A stretch of DNA of 64,000 nt, taken from Distichodus sexfasciatus (taxonomy: Eukaryota > Chordata > Actinopteri > Characiformes > Distichodontidae). The notes beneath the pieces were generated by a model. It did no database searches. It saw only the letters and a list, made by a program, of their open reading frames with translations, and was not told the DNA's origin. The stretch spans positions 62,001 to 126,000 of the forward strand of contig JAVGVS010000658.1 of assembly GCA_032718565.1 (NCBI GenBank), in the 5' to 3' direction. Made by a program: the position numbers and the translations under genes. Of this stretch, positions 24,330 through 36,400 are shown piece after piece (position 1 is the first letter of the stretch; the number at the start of each line of letters is the position of its first letter).

Positions 24330-24770
24330 AATTAAAACGTCACGCGGGTTAATGGATCGTTTCCGTCAAGGCTAAATCTTTTCGAAGGAACCAGACGCAG
24401 CTCCATCGGCTTTTGTTTGCATGCTAACGGGAAATAAGTGATTAATGAGCGTCTTCGCGTGGGGAGCTGCAGCTGTTCTCCAGCATAAAGGACTTTTACG
24501 TTTGCGTTGTCCACTTCCTGCAGCAGCTGGGCTGGATCAATGTCCTCGGATGTTTTCACAACACGTTTCTATCCTCATTTCCCGAATCAGAACACTTTTG
24601 GAATCATGGGACATATTTGATCCTCCAGAACGTCAAGTGAACGCCATGTAAACGCAATAGCAACGTTTTCTTTACATTCGTCTAGATTTTGGCAGAAACT
24701 GATGGCAAGAAAACGTTGCAAGCAGCATTTATTGGAAAACATCTAAACGCGCAGTCGACCGTGTGGACGC
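24330..24770 (-). mobile_element. DNA-transposon remnant with short coding fragment, relative of 6885-7330
   Basis: Minus-strand frame 24332-24559 starts with SEDIDPAQLLQEVDN, which parallels the peptide encoded at 7075-7140. The far side near 24760 reads GTGTGGACGC, the inverse of the CATCCACAC terminus at 6895. Reading breaks down on both sides, so only a small part of an old element is left. Confidence 0.4.
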
Positions 24771-25319
24771 TCTGATTCGTCCAATGAGCAGTAAGAAGGA
24801 CGGTGTTCAGTCTGCGCTCACCTGATTCAGACGTGGACAGGGTCCTAATTGTAAGTAGTTTGTAGCTTGAAAAACTGCTGTAGCTTCTCCAGCACTGTTG
24901 ACACTCATCCAAAACTATCACTTCAGGATTCAGTCGTTCAAAGCATCCAATTGTTTTACCATCAAACGAAATATTTATGTACAAGAAGTTTCGTAAAAAC
25001 AAGCTGCATTTCACAGTTTCTATACTACACGAGCAAAAATGTAATTTCGGTGAGATCACCGTCTCATTTTGCCAGGGAAATAACAGGCGAAAATGAGATG
25101 ACTTATTGGTCAGGCGTTTAGCAGCGTTCAGCGGCGGTGGAGGATAATAGCGCCCAAATTAGGCTGTCAGTAAAGCAGCAGGGTTAGCTAAATGTTTATT
25201 GATGTTAATTGAAAATCGGCGTAAGGTTCCTCGCTAGACTGACGCCTTTATTTAAAACATCCCCATTTCTCGAGGTTCTGCTGCGCTCAAGGTCTCTGAC
25301 TCAGAGGTGACGACGTTCA
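24771..25319. other. no gene recognised
   Basis: Frames at 24682-25059 (-, 125 codons) and 24867-25121 (+) overlap on opposite strands and have no motif. Confidence 0.4.
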
Positions 25320-25612
25320 GGTCACTTCCCTCTCCATCTCTCTATCACTCTTTTTGTCTCTCCCTTTCTCTCGCTCTCTCTTCCTCTCTCTCTCTTCATC
25401 TCTTCCTCATGCCACCTCTCTCTCTTTTTCTCTCTATTCTTACCTCTTTGTCTTTTCCCGTCTCTCTTTGTCTCCCTCTCTCCATTTCTCCCTCTTTTTC
25501 TCTGGCTATCATTCCCCTCTGTGTTCATTTCTTTCTGTTCATCTTCGTCTCCATCTTTATCTCTCTCCCTCTCTCTCTTTCTTCATTCCCATTTTTCCCC
25601 TCCTTACAGTAT
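25320..25612. repeat. pyrimidine-rich (CTCT/TTCC) low-complexity tract
   Basis: The plus strand is almost all C and T, with TCTCTCTCTC cores. The Ser/Leu-rich open frames across it are artefacts. Confidence 0.9.
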
Positions 25613-25984
25613 CGGTTGACATTTAGAGCAGTAGTGGACACAGCGTGATGGATGGTGTTATAATTTTATCCTTATGTTGTGTTCATACTGCAGTCTGACC
25701 TGACAACTGTGACCGTCTCTAAAAGAATTCGGACTTTGTGCCAAAACGCTCATGAAAACAGCCGACAACTCCCTTTACTTTGCATGGAGAGCATATAATG
25801 ACTTCATTTTACCACGCTGTTACCTCATCACCTTACGCTAAGGTTCTGATCCCATAATTATCCCACTCTTTAACATAAAGTCTCTGGATTTAACCTCTAC
25901 TGCGAACTCTTTCCTCACCTCTCCCAACGGAATTGATGGTAACAGCTGGAAAAAAGTGTTCTCTCGTTATTGGAGGCCATTCTG

Positions 25985-26282
25985 TCAGAGCGTACAGCAC
26001 AACGCACGCTGCACCACAACCAAATCTAGACAGCACTTAGTGACAATGAGTACCTCAGTGGTACCTTTACCGGTCCGGGACTTGAAGCGACGACCTTCTG
26101 ATCATGATGCCAACACTCTAACAGTTACTCTACCAACTGCACAGGCTGTGCCCAAGAAACACTTACCCCGAGTACTTCACGGGCATTATGCTACGCACTG
26201 CACATCTGCATTTGACCCATCGATGAAGGAGCAGTGGGCAGATAGTTTATCAGCTTTCGGGTGGAGCAGTGCTTGGGGATTG
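25985..26282 (-). mobile_element. two SINE family 1 fragments, same orientation
   Basis: Reverse-strand hallmarks occur in 25990-26165 (GAGTACCTCAGTGGTACC, GACCTTCTGATCATGATG). A second fragment is at 26190-26282 (CATTTGACCCATCGATGAAG, GAGCAGTGGGCAG, AGTGCTTGGGG). The first copy lacks its middle part, and the second supplies only the middle. Confidence 0.7.
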
Positions 26283-26485
26283 TAGGGAAGGAGAAATGAT
26301 AAGAGGGAGGAAGAGAAATGGAGGGAGGGATGGAGGGACTAGCAAAGAAAAAGAGAGATGAACATGGAGAGAAGGAAGAAGCGATGGAGAGAGAGAGAGA
26401 GACAGGGGGAGATAACGAGGGAAGGAGAGAGAGAAAGATGAAGGAAGGGAGAGAGTGGAGAGTGAAGAGAGGTAAGAAGAGATGA

Positions 26486-26516
<31 letters not shown>

Positions 26517-26535
26517 AGGACGGAGAGATGAAGGA
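26283..26535. repeat. purine-rich (GAGA/GGAA) low-complexity tract
   Basis: GA-rich run including a (GA)n core at 26488-26514. Confidence 0.9.
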
Positions 26536-27159
26536 GGTATGGAAAGAGCTTTGTACAGTAAACTGCACATATGTGTGCATTCTATGTTTTAGTTGAGCGT
26601 CATCCAACACAAAAAAGAGGGTCAAGAGTTTGACGAGGCGATTCTAAATCAGTGCCAAGGCCGGGCTCATTGGCCAACAGCACGTCCAGTGCAGCATTGT
26701 GTTACATGTCCGTCTGGAAATCCAAAAATCTCTCTCTCTCTCTGGACTGGTATGACAATGATAGAAAAACACAGAGTCCTAATCAAGGCGTTGTTTCTGT
26801 TGGCTCGCTTGCGCCAAAAAAACGTGGGCTTTGAAATGCAAGCTACAAGGCATGAAATTATTCGGTGTCCTAACAACAACAACAACGGACTCGGACGTTA
26901 AAGCCGAGCCAAAGTAAGTGGGCAATTTTGAGCCATCGTAAAAGCCATTACTTCTAATGATACGCTTGTTTTACGGTTGGGAAAATGCTGCAACGTTAAC
27001 ACAGCCGGCCTCAATCACGCTGGGAGCCTCGTTCCTCCTGTGTTCCTGTGACTCAGTCGAATCAAAATGTTATTTGTATGCAAGGACAGTCCTGCATTAC
27101 ACAGACAATGACGGTGAAATATAAGTGCTGTACAGAAATTAAGACCAAAGAGTAAAAGG
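26536..27159. other. no gene recognised
   Basis: The open frame at 26593-26901 (102 codons) has no motif. Short (CT)n at 26729-26742 and (AAC)n at 26872-26884 are present. Confidence 0.45.
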
Positions 27160-27310
27160 GCAGTTGTTGGCGTAATGGATAAGGAGTTGGCATCATGATC
27201 GGAAGGTCAATGATTCAAGTTCTGGACCAGAAAAGGTACCACTGAGGTACTCGTGAGCAAGGCTCTGTCCCCAAGGAGTGCCAAAAAGCTGCCCACTGTT
27301 CTCTGTCTTT
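27160..27310 (+). mobile_element. SINE family 1, 3'-truncated
   Basis: GGCGTAATGGATAAGGAGTT and CATGATCGGAAGGTCA give the tRNA-like head. GGTACCACTGAGGTACTCGT, GAGCAAGGC and TGTCCCCAAGG give the body. The copy then runs into a CT-rich tract (27305-27390). Confidence 0.75.
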
Positions 27311-27828
27311 TTCTCTCTCTCTCTCTCTACATCTCTCCCCCTTTCTTTACCTTTCTCTTATCCATCACTCTCTCTGTCTCCATCCCAGCCCAGCTGTCCA
27401 AAGCACTTCACCTTTTTCCTGAACATTCGAGAACTGTGTTCGTTTTCCTCTGTGCCCGTTGTCATGGCATCACATCATCCTGTAGCACGGTGCCAACTCC
27501 AGACTCTGCTCCAGATCCGGACCAGAAGCTGCTCATTCTGCCGGTGATTGATTAGAACCCAGTAATCCTAGTGCTTCCGGCCCAATTGTCAGGCGTGTGA
27601 GAACCGGGCGTCTTATCTACACCAAGTGTGAATTAATTTGCCACCCTCTGCCCCTTTTCAAGGTGAAAGAAACTCAAGTTGGAGTTGGTTTTTTGGGTGG
27701 GAGACTTTGGGTAAACATTGGCACTTCATATTGGACCCCACCTGTCTGCTGAAAATGGCTCACTAAAAGTTCTTTAACTTATTTGGATCGATAAAGTCAG
27801 ACGCAACAACAACACCTACAAAGTCATA

Positions 27829-28057
27829 AGGGGCAGTGTAACAATTAGGGAGTTGGTCCTGTGATCAGAAGGTCACCGGTTCAAGACTCGGACTGGTAAA
27901 GGTACTACTGAAATACTTATGAGCAAGGTACCCTACCCAAGCAGTGCTCACTTTCCGCTGCCCGTCAGCTGCCCACTGCTCCTTCACGGATCATTCAGAT
28001 GCAGGGGTCAGATTGCACTGTGTGATGTGCTGTGTTCACAATTACAAATAATCAACC
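27829..28057 (+). mobile_element. SINE family 1, near full length
   Basis: TAACAATTAGGGAGTTGG, GATCAGAAGGTCACCGGTTC (A- and B-box-like head), GGTACTACTGAAATACTTAT, CTGCCCACTGCTCCTTCAC and the tail GTTCACAATTACAAATAATC are all present in order. Confidence 0.8.
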
Positions 28058-28619
28058 ACAATTATAACAAGTCTGTTATAAAAAAGCACTATATAAAAAA
28101 TATTTTACTGGATTGGATGAACTCAAACCAAACCAATTTAGCAGTTTCAGAGCACACTGTGAATCTTTTCTTGCAAACCTTTTCTTAAGAAAAATAATTT
28201 GATGAATGAGGCCCAATATCTCTGCCATGGTTTAATGCACCGATACCTTCTTTTTCACCACCGTCGACCAGCTCCCTTGTTGCAAGTATTAGGATCAGGA
28301 CAGCTCGGTTTAAAACATGCTCTCTAATCAGCTGCAGACATGTCCGGATAAGTTAAACCTCCTTTTTCTTCACAGCGTTCTGAAACGACTCTCTCTGAAA
28401 CCAAATGCCGTAACGCTCAGCGCTGCCAAGAGCCTGTTCGCTCGTATGGTTTGACCAGCTCTGAGAAAAACGTCCAACAACTCAGAGCATTGCTCTACAG
28501 AGACCCTAAAGGGACCAAAGAGGCAAAAAAATTCATGTGGATTTTCATGCGCTACAACAACGTAATTTGTGCACTTTAAACTATCTATTGGAACATTTTA
28601 TCTCAACGTCATTTAAAAC
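28058..28619. other. no gene recognised
   Basis: AT-rich at first, then mixed composition at 28230-28510; no motif. Confidence 0.4.
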
Positions 28620-28865
28620 TAATTTTCAACTTTCAAACACATCTTGTGTGCATGCAAAAACATCTGGTGCTCACATTAAAACATTTCAGTTCACAAAAAC
28701 TTGTGGTGCTCATATAAAAACATAAAAGACAACTTATGTTCACATGCTCAGAAAAATATTTTGTACTAATCTGAAAATATTTCAGGCCCATATTTCTCGT
28801 GCCCTCAAAAATACTTTGTAAATAAATGTGAAAACACCTGGTGCTCATGTGAAAACATATTGTGC
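28620..28865 (+). repeat. TGTGCTCACACAAAAACAT minisatellite, array 2
   Basis: Degenerate units such as CATCTGGTGCTCACATTAAA and CTTGTGGTGCTCATATAAAA run to CACCTGGTGCTCATGTGAAA. Confidence 0.7.
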
Positions 28866-29147
28866 ACTCTGATGTTGACTAATGAAAAGTTCAGAATCTT
28901 CCCAAAAACTCACCACTTCCCTTCAACGCCTTATCACATTCATCACATCTTAAAAATTCCTCTTGCTGAGGAAAAAAACTGGGGCAGTCATAGACGTTCC
29001 TGCTACAAATAGACATGAGAAAGAGTTGGAGTGGAAATAGAACTTCAAGGGCAAATTTCAAGAAGGTCTGACCATATTAGAGCAAGGCAAGAGCTGACGA
29101 AAACATCTGTAACAGAGCAAAATCACAGAACAAAACACAAGATTCCT

Positions 29148-29222
<75 letters not shown>
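29148..29222. repeat. (GATA)n microsatellite
   Basis: About 18 uninterrupted GATA units. Confidence 0.97.
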
Positions 29223-29584
29223 GAATACTGACCACTAACCACGTTGTTAAGCTTGTGGTAACTGTAAATCATGGAAACAGGAATGTAAATATTATTTCGA
29301 TGTTATTTCAGGTCCAACACTGACCGCAAGATTGTCTACATCGTGTTGTTTTACCCAATATTTGTAGTGACGGCTCACTTTCTGCCCACGTTGTACAACC
29401 CTGACGTTGTGTATGAAAACACAAAGCTTTCAGCAAATGCTTTTTCTCGGGTTTGGTCATGTCTGAGAACGCCTCTTAACGTGTCAGTCGTGCGCCGGAA
29501 TGCCTGGGTCATGGCCCAAATGAGGTACGACTACAATGGACGAGAAATCCAAGCGAATGAATTTACTTTAGATCATCTACAGTA

Positions 29585-29738
29585 GGGGCAGGCAACTCCG
29601 GTCCTGGAGGTCTGGTGTCCTGGAGGTTTTCCATCCTACCTTATCAGTCTCTTCTGGTGGTTATCTACCTGAGACCAGGTGTGAATGTTCTGAAAACCTC
29701 CAGGACATAGGACCTCCAGGACTGGAGTTGCCTACCCC
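29585..29738. mobile_element. palindromic MITE with TA target duplication
   Basis: The ends are inverted repeats of about 47 bases, beginning GGGGCAGGCAACTCCGGTCC and ending GGACTGGAGTTGCCTACCCC, flanked by TA at 29583-29584 and 29739-29740. The TA duplication and short size suit a Tc1/mariner-like non-autonomous element. There is no coding capacity. Confidence 0.88.
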
Positions 29739-30979
29739 TAATCTTTAGCTTTTAACCCTCATAATTAAGTCAGGTAGAGAGTGAACATTGCTAATGCAGA
29801 TACTACTTGTCCAAGTAGAAAGTACTCAAAATAATCCATAAGTACAGCTACTCAAGTACTGTACTCAAGCACAACAAATAGATACATAGATAGTAATCTG
29901 TCCACAGTTCATCTAAATTCTACAAGTCCAGAGAACAAAAGACGTACCACACTTTTCTGCAACAGTTTACAGTCATATTTTTATAATGCACTCAGGAAAT
30001 GTCAGGCCAAGAGAAACCACTGTAATCTCAAGCAAATCATTTTTCTTTGACGAGGCCAAAAGGACGAACGAGGTCGCCCCGAGCATCTCGTAAACCCAAT
30101 CCGTGTCAAGCGCTTGTGACAGTCTTGATTGAAATTACGTTTAATAGCACTCTGTCTTTTCATGAGCCCCGTTTAGAGATGGAGGAAAGTTGCCAGGAAT
30201 ATTAAGTGTGCAAGATTCTATGATCAATTATGCAGGAGCATAATCTTTCAAAAATGATCTGTGATTGCAAGGAATTGAGCAATTGCCTGTCTATTAATTT
30301 CAAAACGTCAACTGTTAGTGGGCCTATTCTGGGGAGTTCACTCTGCGGGAGTAAAACACTGCATTGGTGCGAAATAAGACTCACACAAGAAAAAAGCCGA
30401 CCCAGACTTTTAGAACTGAGTGTTGAACGCTTTCACAGCTCAGCTATCTGACAAATTTGGGTCTGCGTAATATTCACATGCCGTGAATATACGTAAACAA
30501 GGCTGGGTTTTTGGCAACAGGGGCGTGCTGAAAGGACGAGCGCCAGACATGAGCTAAAATAGAGAAAGCATCACAAACGGAGGGGAAACACATTTGACAT
30601 CCAAAAAATGCACTCAGTGTCCTAACATAGACTCATTTGGGAAAAGTTATTAGGCCTTAAGCTTAAACACTGGAGCGTTGCCGTGGTGCGGGACGTGGTG
30701 CGAGGTCGCAGCGGTGATCCGGGCGTTGGGCGTTGGCTGATGATTTAGTGTAAGCAGGAGGAGAATGACTCTATTCATGTACTTCTGGACCTGTTATGCA
30801 AAGTACTTACCAACATCTTCCATCCTTGTTTGAGGCAATTCGGTCAGCGTGCTGTCGCTGGTGCAGGTCATCAGAGGTGGATTCTCCATGAGGAGTTCAT
30901 TCATTAGAAGCTATATCGAATAGACATCAAACAGAAATTTTTGGCTAGGTGCCCCTTTAATTGGAATGGTTCCACCTCT
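29739..30979. other. no gene recognised
   Basis: A few GTACTTGAGTAGCTG-type repeat units lie at 29790-29880. Frames at 30202-30384 (-) and 30230-30451 (+) overlap on opposite strands and carry no motif. Confidence 0.4.
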
Positions 30980-31830
30980 GATGTAGTCTAATGCACGGCA
31001 AGTTAACATGTCTTCTTGCCAACAGAGCCAAAAGGAAAAATGGTAACCTCTGCCCTCTAGGTGGTCTGGGGTACCAGGCTCACCTCTGGCTCACCCCAGG
31101 GTATGATGCTCAACTCTGGACCACACTAGTTTAAGCTTTTGCAGAGCAAGTTAATGTGTCTTCTTACCAGCAGATCCAAAGGTTAAAGAGTAGCCTTAGT
31201 CCTTCAGGTCATGTAGGGATACGATGCTCACCTCTGGACCAACAGGTTGTGGGTTCAAATCCTTCCTCGCTGAGCTGCCCATGGTTTAGGCTCATTCACA
31301 GCAAGTTAATGTGCCTTCACACCAGGTGAACAAAAAGATTAAAGAGTAGTCTCTGCACTCTAGGTGGTCCAGGGGTACCATGCTCACCTCTAGCTCACCC
31401 CAGGGAATGATGCTTACCTCTGGAACACTGTGGTTTAGACTTATGCACAGCAGGTTAATGTGTCTGCTTGCCAGCTGATTCAAAAGGTTAAAGGGTAGCC
31501 CTCCAGGTCATCTAGGGGTATGATGGCTACCACTGGACCAAGAGGTTGTGGGTTCAAATCCTACCTAAGCTAAGCTAAGCATGAGCCTAAACCACCACAG
31601 TCTAATGTGTGTTCTCACCAGCTGATCCAAAAGGTAAAAGGGTAGCCTTTGCTTTCCAGGTGGTTTAGGGGGAACCTCTGGACCAAAGTTTCAAATTCTA
31701 CCTCCAGCGCTACCACCACTGGGCCCCTAAACAAGACCCTTAACCCCAAGTTGCAGCAGAAAGACTGTCCCTGTAATGAGGGGATGGAAGTCACTCTAGA
31801 TAACATCAAATACTAAATGCAATAAATGTA
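30980..31830 (+). repeat. tandemly amplified SINE family 2 head (about 150-bp unit, five units) plus one SINE body
   Basis: The motif CAGCAAGTTAATGTGTCTTC or a variant starts near 30993, 31141, 31298, 31447 and 31598, spaced 147-157 bases. Units include GGGTACCATGCTCACCTCT and, in two of them, AGGTTGTGGGTTCAAATCC, which is a tRNA-type B box. The last unit runs into an ordinary SINE family 2 body (CTTAACCCCAAGTTGCAGCA, GGGATGGAAGTCACTCTAGA). This looks like a SINE whose tRNA-like head has become a minisatellite. Confidence 0.72.
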
Positions 31831-32660
31831 CATCTATAAAACCATCTGTCCAAAATGTCATTTGACTTTGCAGGCCCTTTGTCTAGACTGCCAGTACCCA
31901 GACAGCAGGACGGTGCTCCCTGTTGGTGCCACCAACACCTGTAACAACAACAACCAGCTAAACTAGTCAGTACCTCATTCAAATATTCAAGTACTGGCCA
32001 AGCCCCAAAATTAACTTAATTTCAGACAGGTTTATGTGACTGCCAGCTGGTTGTGTTTTTCAGTTGCAGGTGAGACGACAGTAGCTGATTGTGGAAGTCT
32101 GGACACTAGCGGATAAGTTAGCAAGGTCCGTTTACTCTCCTCATGTCTGGCCGTCGCTGGGAGTGACACAACACAACACAACGCCGCCTGTTAGAAGAGC
32201 AGTTGGTCAGCCAAGTGGTTCTGACGTCCGGCGTTTTCACACCAGTCTGCTGGAATCACCTCATCCTTCCCTCGCTCTTTCCCACTTTTTGGGCCCAGTT
32301 CTATTTGCGTTTTTTGCCCCTCGTCGCGATGTGCAAGTTGTTCCGTTCATTTATCATTTACCCGGCTGGCCCCCCTGGATCTTGTTAGGAGAAACATTTC
32401 GGCTGGGAGCTGCCGATGCCTTGTCCTCGGCCCTCGGGGGCTACAGTGATTTTGGGGGATTTCGGGGAGGCATTTGTGCATTTGAGGGGGAGCACATTCT
32501 TTTGTTTTTGTGTCCAAATGCAGTTACGTAGGGACGAGTGAAAGGATAATTGCCCTCGCGTCGATCTTTGCTGTGTTCCTCAGAGCACTTACAAACGACA
32601 TGTCCTGCTAAAACCCCATGCGAATGTTTGGCAGGGATTGGTTTTTTTGGCAGGAGGAAT
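31831..32660. other. GC-richer sequence upstream of elastin, no gene assigned
   Basis: From 32090 to 32600 GC content rises. A 146-codon frame (32091-32531) crosses it without a recognisable domain or splice signals. It could hold distal regulatory sequence for elastin, but nothing specific was identified. Confidence 0.35.
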
Positions 32661-32689
32661 TTGCTTTTGGATGAGAGAGTGGGAAAGAG

Positions 32690-32786
32690 TTTCTCTCTCT
32701 TTTCTGTTTCACTCTCTCACTCTATCTTTCTTTCTCTCACAGACATAAACACATACATTTTCTGTCTTTCTTGTGCACTCCCTTGT

Positions 32787-32817
<31 letters not shown>

Positions 32818-33320
32818 CTCCTCTGTCTTCACTCCCCCCGCTCTCTCTCTCTCTCTCTCTCTCTCTTGTGCACTCTTGCTTCTGTCGTTCACTTCTACCC
32901 TTCCTGTGTCTTTTCTCTCACTTTGTGTTTCACTCAGATCTTTTTGCTCACTCTTTATAACATTTATCTTGGTGCCTCTCTTTCTCTTTTTGTGCATTTT
33001 TTCCTTCTCATTCCCTCCTACCCTCCGTCTTCTCTCTCTCTCTCTCTCTCTCTGGCAGCACTCCTCTCTTTTGGCAGACGCACCTCGAATAAAAACAGCA
33101 CCACCAGACGCGGGAGAGAGAAAGAGAGAGAGAGACGAAAAGAGAAGAGAAGAAAAGACAAGAGAAGAGAAAAAAGCGCAACCATCCGTCGAAACCGAGA
33201 CTTTGCCCTTTTCTTAATTACGTTACGTCCAGTCGACTTTCTTCTTCTCCTCCTCTTCCCCCCACTCCTTCCTCCACCTCTCTCTCTCCTGCTCTCTCTC
33301 TTTTTTGTGGAGTAGTAATT
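32690..33320. repeat. pyrimidine-rich tract, purine-rich tract, then CT-rich tract upstream of elastin exon 1
   Basis: (CT)n cores occur at 32787-32812, 32840-32866 and 33031-33053. A strand switch to purines (GAGAGAGAAAGAGAGA, AGAAGAGAAGAAAAG) at 33112-33175 is followed by another pyrimidine block at 33235-33305. The Ser/Leu-rich open frames here (up to 180 codons) are low-complexity artefacts. Such mirror-type homopurine/homopyrimidine runs sit within 400 bases of the elastin start codon. Confidence 0.85.
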
Positions 33321-33381
33321 AGCGTTGTGGGGAGAATAAAACCGGCGGTGTTTGGAGCGGGCGTCTGCATTTCAGGGCGAG
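33321..33381 (+). promoter_or_regulatory. eln: presumed elastin core promoter and 5' UTR
   Basis: AATAAAACC at 33335-33343 is the only TATA-like element close to the start codon. A start site 25-30 bases further down would leave a 5' UTR of about 20 bases. Alternatively GCATTTCAG ending at 33375 could be a splice acceptor preceded by a non-coding exon. The start codon context is strong (G at -3, G at +4). Confidence 0.35.
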
Positions 33382-33457
33382 ATGGGCGACGGCTCGGCGG
33401 CGCTGCTGCTCTCCGGCGTCCTGCTGTTGGCGTTGGCGCGTCCGGCCCTGCAGGGAG
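33382..33457 (+). CDS. eln: elastin exon 1: start codon and signal peptide
   Basis: The ATG at 33382 opens a 25-codon segment with the hydrophobic core AALLLSGVLLLALA, then RPALQG, and stops at donor GAG|GTAGGT. The last base is the first base of a glycine codon (phase 1), exactly as exon 1 of mammalian ELN ends. Signal cleavage is likely after ALA or shortly after. Oddly, the n-region carries an aspartate (MGDGS) and no basic residue. The start context is strong and no competing in-frame ATG lies nearby. Confidence 0.87.
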
Positions 33458-36400
33458 GTAGGTGGTACTCTGGGCACTCAGGGGCACTCAGAGGTGGGGA
33501 GGGGGTGCTTTAACTTGGGAAGGTGGGCAATTCGGAAGAGTCAACATGACCCTTCATTTGGGACAGGTGCAAAAACTAAAAATGGGATTGGTGCTGTGGT
33601 GGTTGCTGCTAAGACTATATATAGTGTGTACTATATTATATTTATACACGTATATCATTAGAGACAAATAACTCTTGATTGTTATCTGGAGTTTTAACAG
33701 TAACATCATTTTTGTTACGCTACATGAGATCATATCTAGAGATTAACAGCTCTTTAGCAATGTGAGAACTGTACTGATGTGTATATTTTTTGAGTATTTT
33801 AGCTTTTTCCAATAACTTTTTAAGTTAGTATTCTGCGGATTGATGTCAGCTCTCATTGTTCCTCGATTAAAGGGTTACTTTTACACTGTGGGTTTTATGT
33901 GGTCAGTGTTTACTTTATTAACTTAAGTTTGAAGACAAGTATGTCTTAACATAGACTGATCTCCTTTTTATTATAATTGCTGTCAAGTATTTTTACTATA
34001 GTATACTGTACTAACATGCCCCATCTTTATGGGACAAGCGCTATATATATAGTCCCGACTTATGATAGAGATTGGTTTTGATAACCCCATCGTAATTTGA
34101 AAATTTCATAAGTTGAGACCAGGCTAACAGAGACATACTTGAGTGTTGGGAAAAAAAGACATTTGTTTTTCACCAAAAAAGGGGCTTTGAAACACCAAAA
34201 ACACTCTGAGACAAATGAACTCTGTCGATTGCTGGTGAGAGTGAAGCATCTCACAAGGCGGGAGATGTTTACATCCCGGCAGTGTCCCAACACATTGTAC
34301 CATTTGCCTGCCACATAAAATGTAAAAAAAATTTTTTTTACAGTTTTGTCATATCGATATCGTCTTTGTAAGAATGAAGAATTGTCGAACCATTGTAATT
34401 CGGTAAAAATAACATCATATTTCAAGATCACAAGATCACATCTCTTCTCTATCATGAGCATGTTTGTTTTTGTTATTTTTGCACTTTCGTGAGCATGTTG
34501 TAGACTTATCCAGAGTGACTACTATTCCCTAATTTCATTGACAACTTGATGTTAAGGAGGGACACAGTAATGGCAGTGCTGGAGGCAGGATTCCAACTCA
34601 CCACCTCTTGGTCTAGAGACCAGTATCCTAACCACTACACCTCCACCACCACCATCACCCCTTCAGTCATATAGTCTTAACACTTTGCAAACCAAACACA
34701 CTGGCAAAATCATTTATATAGACGGTGTAGGTTACCATGCCCACCTCCTCTTTAAAGGACAGGTGCATGACGCCCCCTTTTTGGTCTATTTGGGGGAGTT
34801 TTGAGTCCCAGCTTCCTTGGGCTATAGCTATTGAGATCAATAATCTAATTTCTATGAACTTTTAACATAATATTTCTTGTGGTTATTTTGGTGGTTGTTG
34901 CTTAGACAGTTGAGGTACAAAGGTTAGCTATGTTTTCTCTTTATATTATATTACAGTCTATATTATATTAATGTTTGAGATTTTAGAGTCTCTTTTGACC
35001 ACATACACCTCAATTTCTTCTCTTTTTATCCCACATCCGACTCTGGTGAAGAATGTAGAATCTCTGCTGGGAAGCTCTCCGCATTCTTCTGCACATGTTT
35101 TTGATTTTCATCCTCCTTATTACATGCAATTTTAAATAGCTCGCTTGCATGCAAATATTGAAAAATCAAGAGCACATTTTCCTTCTGTGTTCATGCAGCA
35201 TGCATGAGTTCTTGATCTTGGTGCTTGATTCTTGATGCTTCCATGAAAACAATGCCAAAAGCACATTTTTGATTCTTTCAGTGATTTTTCCAACATGCAC
35301 TTTCTTAAGTTGCATGTAAAAGTAGGAGAAACTCTGGCTAAAATCCCAAATGCACATTTTAATTCTTTGATTCTTTTTAATGTTGATGCATTTTTGCCTT
35401 TTTCTTGATTTTTACACTTTTTAAGCAGTTTTCTTGCATACAAATATTGGAGAAACCAATGCTAAAATGCACATTTTCTTCTTTGTGTTTTTCTTCTCTT
35501 TCAATTTTACACAGATTCTTAATTTTTATTACTAACAAGCATGCGGTTTTTGCTTGCATGATAATTTATTTTGAAAAAATCAGAATACAAAGCCAAATAC
35601 ACTTTAAAATTCTTGCAGTCTGTGTAGAGTCAATGTTTCTGATTTTCATGCTTCTTATCAATAGCCAATGTGCACTTATTTGAATTAGTTCGCTTGCATG
35701 CATATGTTGACTAAAATGCCAAATTTAAATTTTTTTTCTTTGTGTTTAAACATTCTTGGTTTTTATTGTCCTTATTAGTTACAAATATGCACTTGTAATG
35801 CACATGTAGTTTTGCATTCAAATGCAAAGTAGAAACTGAAAATACAAGCGCTAATCCACTTTTAATTTTTTAAAAATTTTTTTTGCAATATCAAACATGC
35901 ACTTTTTATATATCTTTTTTGCCTGCTAATGTAGAAAGAAAATCTAAATTCAGTGCCAAATGCACTTCTTTCTTTTTATTTCTAATGCAGTGCACATTTT
36001 GCAGCACATGGGAAACGAACCAGCCATTAGTTCTTCCTGCTCCTTCTTCTCATCCGATTCTTTCAGTTTACATGCAAGAAACCCCATCCTCATCCGTCTC
36101 CAAACTCACTTGTTTCAAAACCAGGACTTTTATAAGGTTAATAACTGGAAATCTGACGTAAGACAGTGAAAACCAAGCCAAATTTATGCCGCGTTGGTGT
36201 GACGGAATCAGAACTTTGGTCTCAGTTTGCAGATGTTTTCTGGACAGATTTTTTTCGGCTTTTTTGGACTTGGTTCCAAAAGCAGTCCCAAGAGCAACGT
36301 TCCAGCTCTTTTCCTCCTCCTCCTCCTTTGTCTTCTCTCTGAAAGCTGTTAGGTTTGTTAATGTTAAGCAGAAGTGAGAGAGCGTGTGTTTGAGACACTG

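Noticed and set aside
29310..29585. Open frame of about 90 codons after an acceptor-like TTATTTCAG, with a hydrophobic N-terminal half
   Set aside because: No family recognised, no donor or partner exon seen, and its stop is formed at the edge of a MITE. Too weak to call an exon.
32091..32531. 146-codon open frame upstream of elastin
   Set aside because: It lies in a GC-richer block with few stops; no motif, no acceptor/donor pattern and no repeat or protein family recognised.
32773..33315. 180-codon open frame, the longest in the window
   Set aside because: It is a translated CT dinucleotide and CTTC tract (Ser/Leu repeats) with no coding character.
34060..34461. 133-codon minus-strand open frame in elastin intron 1
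   Set aside because: It crosses a degraded transposon remnant and has no recognisable domain; its length is within chance for AT-rich sequence of this size.
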